Below the pieces are notes generated by a model that did no database searches, was not told the DNA's origin, and saw nothing but the letters and a program-made list of their open reading frames with translations. DNA of 64,000 nt from Amycolatopsis sp. QT-25 (GTDB taxonomy: Bacteria; Actinomycetota; Actinomycetes; Mycobacteriales; Pseudonocardiaceae): NCBI RefSeq assembly GCF_029369745.1, contig NZ_CP120210.1:4092001-4156000 (forward strand), in the 5' to 3' direction. Positions 1-9,176 of the stretch are shown here, in pieces (within the stretch, counting starts at the first letter, position 1; every line of letters begins with the position of its first letter). Both the position numbers and the translations under genes were made by a program.

Positions 1-184
1 GACCAGCGGGTTCTCGATAACCGCAGGTCAGCGCCCTGCCGGAACCTGACTGGCAGTGAAGGGTCACGAAGGCTGTTCTCGCAGGTCAGGACGTCCCCAT
101 TGACGCGACCCAGGGGATTCACGAGCAAGTATGTTCATCCGGAACGTGGTGCCATCGGTCACCAAGACGTTGCGCGTGGCACGA

Positions 185-736
185 TCAAACGGCCGGGCCG
201 CGTACATTCTCGGTGCGGCCGCTCTCACCTGCGAGTAGCTCGGTGATGCCAAGCCCAGCGACTATGGTCACGCTCTTCTCCTTGTTCAGGAAGCGCAAAC
301 CCATGAAGTTGTCGCCGGTCGTGAATCCCGGCAGCGCCCACACCCGCTCGTAGGGGATCGTGACCGGGCAGAAGGTGCGGAAGGTGTAGACATTGCGCCA
401 CAAACAGCGGGCCGGATCCGGGACCCACAGTCGACGGGCGAGTTCGTCGTTGCGCAGGAAGCAACCGACCGTCCCGATCCCGCGCGCATGCTTCTGCCCC
501 GTGAGAAGTACGAAATCCCCTGCGTCGAGCGTGTCCATTTTCCTGTCGTGCTGTGCGGTCGCGCCCCAGAAGTGAGCTTGCCCGTCCGGGTGCTCGGCGT
601 CCAGTTCGGCACGTTCCGCAGGGCTCAGCACCTCGGCATACCACTGACGCCGGAAGGGCACCGGCCGCTCCAGCGTCAGTGCCCAATGCCGCCGCGCCTC
701 TTTCGTGCGGTACGACGGCTGAATAATCACCCGCAT
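185..736 (-). CDS. Hypothetical protein, possible PUA/EVE-like fold
   Basis: The frame encodes 183 aa from an ATG at 736. I do not recognise the family with certainty. The centre contains GDFVLLTGQKHARGIGTVG followed by aromatic-rich strands, which resembles the small beta-barrel of PUA/EVE/ASCH-like proteins that bind nucleotides or modified bases; this is inference from pattern only. There is no signal peptide or membrane segment. Composition is not the arginine-rich pattern seen in shadow frames, which supports it as a real gene. It stands alone; bases 1-184 contain no gene I can support. Confidence 0.5.
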   Translation of the reverse strand: MRVIIQPSYRTKEARRHWALTLERPVPFRRQWYAEVLSPAERAELDAEHPDGQAHFWGATAQHDRKMDTLDAGDFVLLTGQKHARGIGTVGCFLRNDELARRLWVPDPARCLWRNVYTFRTFCPVTIPYERVWALPGFTTGDNFMGLRFLNKEKSVTIVAGLGITELLAGESGRTENVRGPAV

Positions 737-775
737 GGTTTACGGTTGCCCGCCTCGTGCCCGCCGAAACCTGGG

Positions 776-920
776 TTAGACGTGGGAGTGCCGATGCGGG
801 ACGGCGGCGATGAACTCCTTGGTCTCGGGAAGCACGTCCGCCCGCAGATCCAGGATCATGGTGGGACCGGGAAACGCCCACTCCCGGCCGAGGCCTGCAC
901 ACGAACGCCTGGCTGCACAC
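776..920 (-). pseudogene. Unrecognised short 3' gene fragment
   Basis: Only the last 40 or so codons of this frame read like protein (AFPGPTMILDLRADVLPE and the residues after it, to the stop at 776). Upstream the frame turns into arginine/glycine-rich shadow sequence with no start or ribosome-binding site. It is probably the tail of a decayed gene of unknown family. From here to 1227 I see nothing else. Confidence 0.2.
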
Positions 921-1227
921 CGGGACTGGGCTCGCGCGATGCGACGAGTCGTCGAGCAGCCTGTGGCCCGCCCAGGCGCTCGCCTGCCTGGCCCGAGCCC
1001 GTCCCGGCCAGGATGCGCACGAGACAGCTCGGGCCGGACCGATAGGGACCGGATCACGCGCCACCGATGTCGGCGTGCCAGCTCGTAAGAAAGGAATCCT
1101 TCCATGCCCACCTTCGAACTCACGCGGCCAACAACGATGCCGGCGGACGAGCACAGATCAGCCGCCGCGCCACCCGGTCGCGCGGTGGGCGTGCCTCCGG
1201 TTGTCGGGCGGTCGTCTTGGGCAGGAT

Positions 1228-1953
1228 TTAGCAGGCCGGGCCCAGTGACCTGACCAGGTCAAGCATCTCGGCGTGGTGCAGTGCGCCGGGGTTGCGCGCG
1301 ACGGGATGGATATGGCCGTCGATCTCCAGGGCCACCAACCCGTGCATCCGGCCCCACACGCGCAGCGCGAGCGCCGCCGCGGCGGGCGGGACGTCCGGAA
1401 GGTCCTCCTGAATCTTCGCGACGTACTCGGGGTGCAGATCCGACCAGGAACTCTCATCCACCTGGCCGTTGCGCCCGTTGAGCCACGCGGCAGCCACTAG
1501 TTGGGTCAGCTGGCGGCACACACGGCGAGCGGTTCGGTCCACCGGCCCGTCCTCAGGCGGCTGGTAGCCAGGAACGGGGTGCCCGTAGAAGAGCCGGAAG
1601 CCCTCCGGGTGAGCCAGCGCCCATTTCCGTAGGCCCTGGCCCCAGGCCACCAGCCTGCCGCCGGGGTCGGTGTCGGGCACGGCTTGGGTGGCGTTCTCCA
1701 AGGCCTCGGCAAGCGACGCGCCGATTCCGCTGATCAGCGCGGTGATCAAATCATCCCTGGTGGGGAAGTAGCTGTATATGGCGCGCGCAGTCATTCCCAT
1801 CTCACGGGCGATGCCGCGCAACGAGATCGCTCCCGGCCCCGCGTCGGCCATCTGTCGCAGCGCGATCGCCATGATTTCCCGGCTGGTCTCCGCCCTCAAC
1901 CGATCCCGGCGGGTAGGCCTGTCCGCACCGGAGGCGTTGTCGATCTCACTCAC
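1228..1953 (-). CDS. TetR family transcriptional regulator (WHG-type C-terminus)
   Basis: The protein is 241 aa if translation starts at the GTG at 1953; the longer frame to 2028 would run into the divergent gene, so I prefer the GTG. The N-terminal helix-turn-helix (about residues 20-70) contains LRGIAREMGMTARAIYSYF and the following TRDDLITALI, typical of TetR. The C-terminal ligand domain has the W..L..HPE.F.LFYG pattern of the TetR_C_13/WHG group. It is transcribed away from the DUF1330 gene at 2027, and the imperfect palindrome at 1986-2004 lies between them, so autoregulation and control of the neighbour are likely (inference). Confidence 0.85.
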   Translation of the reverse strand: MSEIDNASGADRPTRRDRLRAETSREIMAIALRQMADAGPGAISLRGIAREMGMTARAIYSYFPTRDDLITALISGIGASLAEALENATQAVPDTDPGGRLVAWGQGLRKWALAHPEGFRLFYGHPVPGYQPPEDGPVDRTARRVCRQLTQLVAAAWLNGRNGQVDESSWSDLHPEYVAKIQEDLPDVPPAAAALALRVWGRMHGLVALEIDGHIHPVARNPGALHHAEMLDLVRSLGPAC

Positions 1954-1985
1954 CTTGACAGGATACAACGTTTCAATACTCTTAC

Positions 1986-2004
1986 GTGTGTCATTAGTAC
2001 ACAC
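1986..2004. promoter_or_regulatory. Imperfect palindrome, candidate TetR operator
   Basis: GTGTGT and ACACAC are separated by 7 bases in the 73-bp divergent intergenic region, giving a 19-bp imperfect dyad. A TTGACA box lies nearby at 1955-1960. Size and position fit an operator for the adjacent TetR protein; binding is inferred. Confidence 0.4.
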
Positions 2005-2026
2005 CGTGTCCAGATTTGAGGATCGC

Positions 2027-2341
2027 ATGCCGGCTTACGTCATCGTCAACGTCGAGGTGCTTGACGAGGAGGCGGGCTGGGCCTACGCCCCCGTGGCCCA
2101 GCAGTCGATCCTCAGCCACGGCGGCCGCTACCTGATCGCGGGCCCCACGCCCGAACCCGTGGAAGGCACCTGGGACTCACCCCGGATCCTGGTCATCGAG
2201 TTCCCCGACATGGATCGGGTCCAGCAGTGGTACGACTCCCCCGAGTACCGCCGCGCCCGGCAGATACGGGACGGCAAAGCCCGAGTGCAGATGCTGTTCG
2301 TCGAGGGCTCTCCACCCGAGGGCTTCTCCCTCCCGGCCTGA
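2027..2341 (+). CDS. DUF1330 family protein
   Basis: This is a 104-aa protein starting at ATG 2027 (MPAYVIVNVEV). It has the ferredoxin-like fold pattern of DUF1330: an N-terminal strand, GGRYLIAGP, then a conserved VIEFPDMDRVQQWYDSPEY stretch and RARQ. Members are small dimeric proteins related to EthD/antibiotic-monooxygenase-like folds, mostly without known reaction. Length matches the family. It is probably controlled by the divergent TetR gene. Confidence 0.85.
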   Translation: MPAYVIVNVEVLDEEAGWAYAPVAQQSILSHGGRYLIAGPTPEPVEGTWDSPRILVIEFPDMDRVQQWYDSPEYRRARQIRDGKARVQMLFVEGSPPEGFSLPA

Positions 2342-2518
2342 CCACACTCGACACGAAGGGCGAGAGAATCCCCCACCGCCAGCCCGATACGGGACCCACC
2401 TCCGCGCCAGCGTCATCTTCGCCAGCGTGGACCAACACCGTACTGGCCGCGACCCGGCCGACTACGGCCTTTGCCGCACGACTGGTCGGTGGGTGGGTGG
2501 TTCCCACCCTTCCCGAGG

Positions 2519-2932
2519 TCAATTCTGCGTGTCGTCGCCCAGGGCGTGCGCGTTGTAGGCCAGCAGCTCCCAGGAGTGTCCGTCCGGGTCGTCGACGGCC
2601 CGGTTGTACAGCCAGCCCATGTCCTGGGCTGCACGTGGCTCGGTGGCACCCGCGGCGAGCGCCGCGTCGGCCAGGCGGTCCACTTCTTCGCGCGACCCGG
2701 CGGCCAGTGCGTTGATCACCTCGATCGGGCCATCCGCTGTGGTTCGCTTGGTGAACGTCGCGAAGGTCCCGCGTGTCATCAGCTGCACCACGATCGCGTC
2801 AGCGAACACCACCTGGACAGAGGTGTCACCGCTGAACTCCGGATTGACCGCTCCCCCCAACGCCAGATAGACCTTCGTGCTCGCTTCCAAATCGGTGACC
2901 GGCAGATTGACGTAAATCTGCGTGATTGCCAT
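2519..2932 (-). CDS. VOC family (glyoxalase-like) protein
   Basis: The 137-aa protein starts at ATG 2932 with a good ribosome-binding site (GGAGGG 7 bases upstream). It opens with ITQIYVNLPVTDLEAS, the usual first strand of a vicinal-oxygen-chelate module, and ends with VDDPDGHSWELLAY containing the conserved D.DG..W..... segment. These proteins are metal-dependent or binding-only dimers acting on small molecules; PhnB/lactoylglutathione-lyase-like homologues are common in actinomycetes. No substrate can be inferred. Confidence 0.85.
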   Translation of the reverse strand: MAITQIYVNLPVTDLEASTKVYLALGGAVNPEFSGDTSVQVVFADAIVVQLMTRGTFATFTKRTTADGPIEVINALAAGSREEVDRLADAALAAGATEPRAAQDMGWLYNRAVDDPDGHSWELLAYNAHALGDDTQN

Positions 2933-2986
2933 GACATGCCCTCCAGGATGTCGGTGTGCCGGGCGCTCCCGGTGTCACCACGAAAT

Positions 2987-3195
2987 CTAGGGGCGTACCG
3001 CGACCTCGGTCTTGTACAGGAGCGACAACATCTCCTCGCCGCCGGCCTGCCTCAGCTGGGATGCCGTGCGTCCGGTGAACCGGGTCAGTGAGCGCGCCAG
3101 GTGTGGCTGGTCGTGATATCCGACCTGCTGCACGACGTCGATCGCGGCCATCCCCTGGCCCAACAACATCACGGCCTGCGTCCTCCGCGCGCAGG
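2987..3195 (-). pseudogene. AraC family regulator, C-terminal remnant
   Basis: The last 65 or so codons before the stop at 2987 encode an AraC-type second helix-turn-helix: GYHDQPHLARSLTRFTG followed by SLLYKT near the end. Upstream of about 3195 the frame becomes arginine/glycine-rich shadow, so the ligand domain and first helix-turn-helix are missing. The break coincides with the start of an unrelated plus-strand remnant, which looks like a deletion or recombination junction. Confidence 0.6.
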
Positions 3196-3199
3196 CTGG

Positions 3200-3466
3200 C
3201 ACCCAGACCGCCCGCTGGCGCAGGACACGCTGCACAGCCTGACCGTGCCCCCCGCCGCACCGCCCGGCCGGCACGTCCCCGATGCCCGCGGAGCCGTCAC
3301 CCTTCCCGCCGCGGCCCGCCACATGCGCGGCATCGAACCCGACCGGCCTCTCGTCCTCGCCGCCTCGACCCACGAACAGCTACTCATCGTCCACCCCGGC
3401 AGGACCATCGCCCGTCTCCTGACCGAGCACTACCGCGACGTAACGGAACTGGGTCATGACGCCTGA
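3200..3466 (+). pseudogene. AbrB/MazE/SpoVT-like protein, truncated
   Basis: The plus-strand frame ending at 3466 reads GAVTLPAAARHMRGIEP, then LVLAASTHEQLLIVHP and ARLLTEHY. This is the pattern of a small AbrB/MazE-type DNA-binding domain protein of actinomycetes. No start codon with a ribosome-binding site precedes it; its 5' end runs into the AraC remnant on the other strand. I treat it as 5'-truncated. Confidence 0.45.
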
Positions 3467-3624
3467 CCCCGCCAAGCTTTTCTCCGCCAGCGACCCGATC
3501 TTGGTCCATCCCTGGCTTACCCGGTTGGCATGACACGGCCCGCGGCTCGAGGGCAGACATGACCGGCGTAACGCACAGAACAGCACATACGACTACGAAT
3601 CACCTCGTGTCAAGGAGGATCCTT

Positions 3625-4209
3625 GTGATCAAGGTCGTCGCCCTCTTCGCCGCAGCGGCTGCGGCAGCGGTCACCCTCACGGCCTGTTCCGGTCGTGACA
3701 CCGGCGATCTCGGTGTCGACGGCTTGACTCCCGCCCCTGCTTCGACACCCAGCTACACGCCGCAAGGGTCCTGCCCTCCTCTGCAGACCGGACAGTCATG
3801 CATCAATGGGCAACTGGTCCAGTCCAGCCCGACCAGCGAAGCTCCGCAGTCACCGCCCCAGGTCGAGTCCAGTCCAGCCAGCGTGGCTCCGCAGTACCCG
3901 CCCCAGGTCGAGCAGGCCCGTGGGTCCGCGGAGTCGTATCTCGGCTACAGCGCTTTCTCGCGAAACGGCTTGATCGATCAGCTGTCCTCGAAGTACGGCG
4001 ACAGCTACCCGAAGAACGTCGCCACCCAGGCGGTGGACAGCCTGGATGTCGACTGGAACGCGCAGGCAGCCAAATCGGCACAGTCCTACCTGGACTACAC
4101 CTCGTTCTCGTGCACCGGCTTGATCCAGCAGCTGTCATCGAGGTACGGCGGGCAATTCACCAACGCCCAGGCCAAGTTCGGCGCACACCAGACGAAGGCG
4201 TGCAAATGA
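3625..4209 (+). CDS. Ltp-family surface lipoprotein
   Basis: The 194-aa product starts at GTG 3625, chosen because AAGGAGG at 3612-3618 sits 6 bases upstream; the frame is open further upstream without a ribosome-binding site. A lipoprotein signal peptide is clear: basic start, alanine-rich hydrophobic core and lipobox LTAC with the lipid-modified Cys at residue 21. A Pro/Ser/Gln-rich linker follows. The C-terminus carries two copies of the Ltp repeat, AESYLGYSAFSRNGLIDQLS and the very similar copy near AQSYLDYTSFSCTGLIQQLS. Ltp domains occur in surface lipoproteins; the founding member, from a streptococcal phage, blocks injection by other phages. Whether this one does is unknown. Confidence 0.85.
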   Translation: MIKVVALFAAAAAAAVTLTACSGRDTGDLGVDGLTPAPASTPSYTPQGSCPPLQTGQSCINGQLVQSSPTSEAPQSPPQVESSPASVAPQYPPQVEQARGSAESYLGYSAFSRNGLIDQLSSKYGDSYPKNVATQAVDSLDVDWNAQAAKSAQSYLDYTSFSCTGLIQQLSSRYGGQFTNAQAKFGAHQTKACK

Positions 4210-4244
4210 GGTCCCGCCTTTGAACATCGCCGAACACTCCGCTC

Positions 4245-4526
4245 CCCTCGCGCCGCACCTGTCGCCGGAAGATCGGCCGAATCCACGTAGCCGTCCGGCA
4301 ACGCATCCCAGCACCCAGCGTGATCGCACTCGACAGCCTCGCCGCCGGCGAAGCCGTGAACCACTTCATGCTCGCCGTCACCAACCTCCACACCGATGAC
4401 GACGAACACTCCTTCCTGCACTTCCCCCGCAGCGGACAGCGCGCCTACCGGCAAGCCCGCCGCGACCCAAGCTGCCGTACTTGCTCCAGCCTCGGCCACC
4501 TCGCACGCGGCGACGACCTCTCATAG
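4245..4526 (+). pseudogene. ThiF-like adenylyltransferase C-terminal remnant
   Basis: The frame reads RIHVAVRQ, then ALDSLAAGEAVNHFML, and ends RRDPSCRTCS plus a short tail. The alanine-rich helix and the terminal CxxC resemble the C-terminus of ThiF/E1-like adenylyltransferases of actinomycetes. The nucleotide-binding half is absent and there is no start signal. The family call is tentative. From 4527 to 4815 nothing else is visible. Confidence 0.4.
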
Positions 4527-4815
4527 GCCTTGTCTCCCTACACCCCGACAAGTCTGCCGCAGCGCGGTAACTCGCCGTGAGGTCATACGCCTTGAGAATC
4601 TCCCTGTTTCATCACCTCGCGCAGCCTCGCCGCACGACGATCTGGACGATCTACCGGGGAGATATCTGCCATCCACGGGAACCCAGGACGACCAGCGGGG
4701 CCTATCTGGCCCGCTATAGGGAGTATTCACTGGCCACGAACATCATTCATCAGCTAACTCATACTTAGCCTAGTTCAGGGATAGCGGGGAAGTACTTGTA
4801 GAGCTTACTGTCAAC

Positions 4816-5324
4816 ATGGACTCCACGAACCCTTGGAACGCGTTGAGCGGGCTCCAGATGGAAGCGAGACCAAGGAACGGCGAATTCATGCATTTGCAAG
4901 CGGCCCAGGATCTCTTCAGAGATCCACTATGGACGTTTGCGACAGCTAACACAGCAGGTAAAGGTGGCACGAGGCGACGGCCTACGCTCAACTTCGCTCT
5001 GTGCGACATGATCCCCAACGCCGAGCACTGGCGGGTTTCCGTGCACGAAGCACAGGAACTCCAGCACGCGATCATGGGCTACCTGCCGGGTTACGCCACC
5101 CCGCGGATCGTCTGCGACGTGCCCTACGTCGGAAGCGCTGGGTCCACCAGCTCGCCGACTACGACCGTGAACTCGGCATCTCCTACTGGACCAAGAACTA
5201 CCGGACCGGGATCGAGCACGAAGACCCTGAAGCCTTGCAGCGTCGCTACCCCTACTACGACCCGATCTCCACCCTGCCCGAAGCCGGCCAGCGCTGGTGG
5301 CGCGACCAGCCCCCGATGGCCTGA
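4816..5324 (+). pseudogene. Hypothetical protein broken by a frameshift
   Basis: An ATG at 4816 opens a protein-like frame to about codon 104 (IVCDVPYV), after which the frame turns to low-complexity Ser/Thr/Pro. The next frame continues sensibly from about 5131 (RKRWVHQLADYDRELGISYW) to a stop at 5324 (WWRDQPPMA). A single missing base at about 5128-5131 would join them into one protein of roughly 169 aa. I do not recognise the family. Sequencing error is an alternative to true decay. Confidence 0.5.
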
Positions 5325-5552
5325 CCGACCAGCCCGCCAGGTAAGTCCACGAGGGGCCGTTCAGGCTCATGCGCGAGCTTGAAGCGCCCCCTCCGTCCGG
5401 GCCGGACACGCGGCACGTGTGTCCGGCCCGGACGGAGTCAGCGGGCGTCCGTCCGGGCGGGACGCGGCTTCATAACCGGCGTGGTGGTCATGGGCGGCGG
5501 GAGTACTGCATGGAGCGACGTCAGCTTCGCGATCACGAGGCTTGGCTCCGGG

Positions 5553-6086
5553 TCAGTCCGGCGACAGGAACACGACGATGTCGGTTTCCTTGCCTGGCCG
5601 GGGCTCGGGTTCACGCCATCCGATCCGGCGGTAGAAGGCGAGCGTGTCGTGGGCCTGATGCCAGGTCAGCAGCCAGGCGCGAGCGCCGGGTGCGGTCGCG
5701 GTGAGATTCGACAGCAGTCGCCGTCCGAGTCCGGTCCCGCGGGCGCGGGAACGCACCCCGAGTTCGTCGATCTCGAACGCTCCGACCAGCAGTTCACCGA
5801 CCCGGTCGATGCCGAGCCGCTCGGTGACCTTGGAGTAGGCGCGATCGGCGCGAAAGGGAGCCGAGGTGGTCCAGCCGGTAACGAAACCGTCGACCTCGCC
5901 GGTGTCGGAAAAGGCCAGGATGGCGCGGAAACCGGGACGCCGGGCATCTGCCTCCAGCCGCTCCCGGAACGCCGACCGGGTCTCCTCCGGGTCCCGGTGT
6001 TCCCACGGCGGAGCGGTGAAGACGTCGACGTAGGCGTCGACGAGCTCGTCCGCGACAGTGACGACATCGGAGCCGAAATACCTCAT
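5553..6086 (-). CDS. GNAT family N-acetyltransferase
   Basis: The 177-aa protein starts at ATG 6086. The acetyl-CoA binding motif is visible as SRARGTGLGRRLLSNL, followed by LAFYRRIGWREPE, the usual final GNAT strand. N-terminal sequence EHRDPEETRSAFRERL matches actinomycete GNATs of unknown substrate. It is alone; a decayed plus-strand gene overlaps its start. Confidence 0.85.
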   Translation of the reverse strand: MRYFGSDVVTVADELVDAYVDVFTAPPWEHRDPEETRSAFRERLEADARRPGFRAILAFSDTGEVDGFVTGWTTSAPFRADRAYSKVTERLGIDRVGELLVGAFEIDELGVRSRARGTGLGRRLLSNLTATAPGARAWLLTWHQAHDTLAFYRRIGWREPEPRPGKETDIVVFLSPD

Positions 6087-6364
6087 GGTGACTCAAGATA
6101 CCGACGCAACCCGACTGATTCCCGCACGCCGGACGACCCTGCCCCAGCCGCTTCGTCAGCGGATCGCCGACCTGATCGCAGACCTCCGAGCCAAGGCCGG
6201 CGGTGGCCCGCTCCCGCCCAGCATCACGGCACTACAGCAAAGCTTGCCGACGCCCGCGCCCTCATCCAGGAATTTGAAGCCCGCGAAGCTCAGCTACTCG
6301 CCCAGAGACCCTCTGCGCTGTCATCACCGAACTCACCCATGAAGCCACATCGACAACGTCATAA
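6085..6364 (+). pseudogene. Decayed gene of unknown family, two frameshifts
   Basis: Three short frames join into one plausible protein. The first, from ATG 6085, reads PQPLRQRIADLIADLRAKAG. After a shift at about 6240 the next reads KLADARALIQEFEAREAQLL, and after a shift at about 6312 the last reads VITELTHEATSTTS to a stop at 6364. The helical, charged middle suggests a coiled coil. The start overlaps the divergent GNAT gene. No family assigned. Confidence 0.4.
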
Positions 6365-6419
6365 CGCTCCACACAGGACGGAGCCGGGCATGACCAAGGC
6401 CATCGGTTTGGCTTCCAGA

Positions 6420-7067
6420 TCACTGTGCTCTCGCCCAGGAGCGAGTGCGCCAGCCGGGCATGCCCTCGTCGAGCCAACGTTCGACGACGCGTCGCCACGC
6501 GTCGTCAGGAGCGGCTTCCCGCACGTCCTCCCAGTTCATCTGGGCGGTGTCGTCGTCGATGAAGAGGACGTCGAAGTAGGCATCGAACGTATCCGCAACA
6601 GTGGCCAGGACATTACGTTCAGTCAGTCCTGTCCACTGCGGCAGCCCATGTACGAAGGCAACCAGCCGCCCGCTGTTCTCCGGGCTGAGATCGAGGAACA
6701 ACGTGTCGTTGCCGCCATTACGAGCAATCGGGAGCATCCACTCCATCGAAACGTGCTCAGCCAGCGGGCCGTCATTTCGCCGTCGGTATTCGCCGAGGAC
6801 GGTGCCAGAGCCGTACTCACCGTGCTGGTCTCTTCCGACCTGGTGGAGCTCGGTGAAGCCGATGACCTCTCCCGCTTCGCCGGGAGGCACACGGATGTCG
6901 TACTCCAGACTGCCGCCGTTGGCCAGTTCGATGAAGGCTCGGTATCCGCTCGGAAGCCGGCCACCGATCTCGTCTTCAAGCGCCTTGAGTTCGTCGGGAT
7001 GCACGGCCGTGAACGGGCCGAAGATCATCCGCCCTCGGTAGTAGCGGGTCAACTTGTCCTCCATCAC
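6420..7067 (-). CDS. SMI1/KNR4 family protein
   Basis: The protein is 215 aa (a second Met lies one codon in). It shows the SMI1/KNR4 (SUKH) pattern: VHPDELKALEDEIGGRLPSG, YRAFIELANGG, IGFTELHQVG and PIARNGGNDTLFLDLS. SUKH proteins are often immunity proteins for polymorphic toxins, and in actinomycetes many stand alone. No toxin gene is adjacent here, so an immunity role is only a possibility. Confidence 0.85.
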   Translation of the reverse strand: MMEDKLTRYYRGRMIFGPFTAVHPDELKALEDEIGGRLPSGYRAFIELANGGSLEYDIRVPPGEAGEVIGFTELHQVGRDQHGEYGSGTVLGEYRRRNDGPLAEHVSMEWMLPIARNGGNDTLFLDLSPENSGRLVAFVHGLPQWTGLTERNVLATVADTFDAYFDVLFIDDDTAQMNWEDVREAAPDDAWRRVVERWLDEGMPGWRTRSWARAQ

Positions 7068-7218
7068 GCGATTGTCCCAGCATCCGCCAAGCGGCGATCA
7101 CTGCCGCCTGGGCACCGGCGCCACGACGCGGTCAAGCTCCGTGTTGGACGGAGCCGTCGGACATGACCAGCGCCGCGCGTGTCGGGCAATGAAGGGATGA
7201 CCGAAGACCACCTTTCAC

Positions 7219-7372
7219 CCGCACCGGCCTGAGTCTGCGCACCCACCAACTCCGCACCGTCGCCGACTACCTCCGCTTGCGTGACCCGGCCCCGGAGCTG
7301 CCGTTCAATCCCGTCCTTCCAGGACAGTCGATCGCGACTACGGGACTGAACGAAGTTCGGTGTGATTCCTGA
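7219..7372 (+). pseudogene. Remnant resembling a queuine-tRNA-ribosyltransferase-like (DUF7221) protein
   Basis: A short plus-strand frame reads TGLSLRTHQLRTVADYLRLR and then PAPELPFNPVLPGQS before diverging to a stop at 7372. From memory this matches the middle of actinomycete queuine-tRNA-ribosyltransferase-like proteins. There is no start, and the rest of the gene is gone. An unrecognised minus-strand fragment ending at 7400 (near DCAEIFLHDNGTVSVFARRT) is also present between 7400 and 7550. Confidence 0.3.
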
Positions 7373-7590
7373 TCTTGGATGTGCACCTGATGACCGACAT
7401 CAGGTCCGGCGTGCGAAGACAGACACGGTGCCGTTGTCATGCAGGAAGATCTCGGCACAGTCGGGCCCGGCCATGCTGCCGCCTTCGCGTGTCGCGGCGA
7501 ACCAGAAACGGGCCGCGCGGCTGAGTGACTGCTGGTCAGCCGTCCTCTGGCTACTTCTCCAAGATGGGGCTCAGGAGCCGACCCAGACAA

Positions 7591-9081
7591 TTACGAGAGA
7601 TCGAACGGGGCGGGGAAGTGGCCTTCCCAGATCTGGCGGGATGCCTCTTCGGGATAGGGCAGAGTCTTCGATTCGGTGTTCAGGACGCGGGTGAGGTGTC
7701 CGCCGGGCCGATGGGCGGACCAGCCCGCGTCGCCGGTGGTGACGAAGCGGACCCATGCCTCCTGGAGTTCGCGGGAGAGCGCGACGGCCTCGGAAGGGGG
7801 CTCCTCGCCGATGAGCTGGGTGCCGACGGGGCTGTCCAGCGTGCCGAACGCCAGGGGCACGTCGAGGCTGTGGCAGGCGCCCAGGATGCCGCCGAGGGCC
7901 GGAGCAACCCAGCTCAGTTCGAACAGGTACGAGGTGCCGCCGGCTGCCGCGTTCGCCTCGGCCAGCTTCTGTGACGGCATGCGGAACAGGGCGTCGGAGT
8001 ACACCGTCTCCACCAGCTCCTCCGGGCCCGCCTGCGGGAACGCGGCACGGTAGGCCCGCGCGCCGTCCGGCTGCGGGGCGTGCAGCTCCAGGGCTGCGTG
8101 GGCGTCCTCTTCGGTGAAGGTGCCGTGCCGTCCGCTCATGACGCTGAAGTACCGGAATTCGTCCCGGGTGTGGCCGACGAGCAGTTCGGTCCCGCTCGCG
8201 CGCGCGCCGGTCAGCGCGGGCCAGGGTGTTTCCTGGAGGACCTCGCCGTCGACGACGGGGCACAGCGCGGTGCCGGTGTCCGTGAGGCGTCCCCAGCTCT
8301 GCCGGTGCGCGTGGAGGCCGGCGTTGAAAGAGGTGAGCTCGGCGGCCAGGTGCCATGGGTCTATGTCACGCAGGGCTGCGGCGGTGGGGGCCGTCGCGCC
8401 GAGCCGGTCCGTGAACGCGGCGGTGACCTGCCGTGCCAGCGCGGGAGTGCTGTGCAGCCCCGGCACCGAATGGGCGATGGCCCGCCGGAACAGGCCGCGC
8501 GCGGACTTCATCGTCAGCAGGGCGGCGACCGAGCCCGCCCCGGCGGACACCCCGCCCACGGTGACCTGGCCGGGGTCGCCGCCGAAGGCGGCGATGTTGC
8601 GCTGCACCCACTCCAGCGCCGCGATCTGGTCGAGGAATCCGCGGTTGGGCGGCACGTCGTCGAGGAACGCGAAACCCTCCGCGCCCACGCGGCAGTTGAT
8701 GGTCACCACGACGACTCCCGCCTCGGCCAGCGCTGCCGGGTCGTACATCGGGTCGCTCGACGCCGCCGAGAGGTAGCCGCCCACAGGGATCCAGACCAGC
8801 ACCGGCAGTCCCGCCGCGCCGGGATCCGGGGTGCCGACGTTGAGCGTCAGCCAGTCGGTGCCCTGCGGGGGCACGTCGATCGGCAGGGACAGCGGCACCA
8901 CGGGGCCGAACTCGTCCGCCTGCCTCGTCCCTTCCCAGCGGTGCGGCGGCGCGGGCGCGGCGAAGCGGAGCGCTCCGACCGGGGGCTGGGCGTAAGGGAT
9001 GCCGCGGAACACCGCGTGCCCCTGCCGCCGGCGCCCCTGCACCACGCCTTCCGTGGTTCGTACCTTTGGCTGTTCGGACAT
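7591..9081 (-). CDS. Carboxylesterase/lipase family protein (type B)
   Basis: This 496-aa alpha/beta hydrolase has the type-B carboxylesterase layout: GIPYAQPPVGALRF near residue 27, DWLTLNV near 76, the oxyanion segment PVGGYL at 99-104 (usual HGGGF is altered), DQIAALEWVQRNIAAFGGDP at 151-170 and the nucleophile elbow GGVSAGAGS with Ser179. The usual GESAG acid is Val here. The catalytic His lies in GACHSLDVPLAFG. No signal peptide, so probably cytoplasmic. It diverges from a TetR gene 95 bp away and is probably its target. Substrate unknown. Confidence 0.9.
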   Translation of the reverse strand: MSEQPKVRTTEGVVQGRRRQGHAVFRGIPYAQPPVGALRFAAPAPPHRWEGTRQADEFGPVVPLSLPIDVPPQGTDWLTLNVGTPDPGAAGLPVLVWIPVGGYLSAASSDPMYDPAALAEAGVVVVTINCRVGAEGFAFLDDVPPNRGFLDQIAALEWVQRNIAAFGGDPGQVTVGGVSAGAGSVAALLTMKSARGLFRRAIAHSVPGLHSTPALARQVTAAFTDRLGATAPTAAALRDIDPWHLAAELTSFNAGLHAHRQSWGRLTDTGTALCPVVDGEVLQETPWPALTGARASGTELLVGHTRDEFRYFSVMSGRHGTFTEEDAHAALELHAPQPDGARAYRAAFPQAGPEELVETVYSDALFRMPSQKLAEANAAAGGTSYLFELSWVAPALGGILGACHSLDVPLAFGTLDSPVGTQLIGEEPPSEAVALSRELQEAWVRFVTTGDAGWSAHRPGGHLTRVLNTESKTLPYPEEASRQIWEGHFPAPFDLS

Positions 9082-9137
9082 GACGATTCCTTCCCTCGCG
9101 TGGACCCCAGGTTATGGGTCAGATGTATTATGTCAAC

Positions 9138-9161
9138 CGTATTGGAACAGTTCCGGGTACG
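9138..9161. promoter_or_regulatory. Dyad between esterase and TetR genes, candidate operator
   Basis: GGAAC-A-GTTCC forms a perfect inner dyad, flanked by CGTA and TACG, in the 95-bp divergent region. It abuts a minus-strand TTGACA hexamer (9136-9131) that could be the -35 box of the esterase gene. A TetR dimer here would block both directions. Confidence 0.4.
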
Positions 9162-9176
9162 AGGGAGGGACCGGCG

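Noticed and set aside
225..1154. 309-aa minus-strand open frame
   Set aside because: Arginine-rich, overlaps the better 183-aa frame, no start signal.
5379..7166. 595-aa plus-strand open frame
   Set aside because: It is antisense to the GNAT and SMI1/KNR4 genes, has changing composition and no family; a GC-rich shadow.
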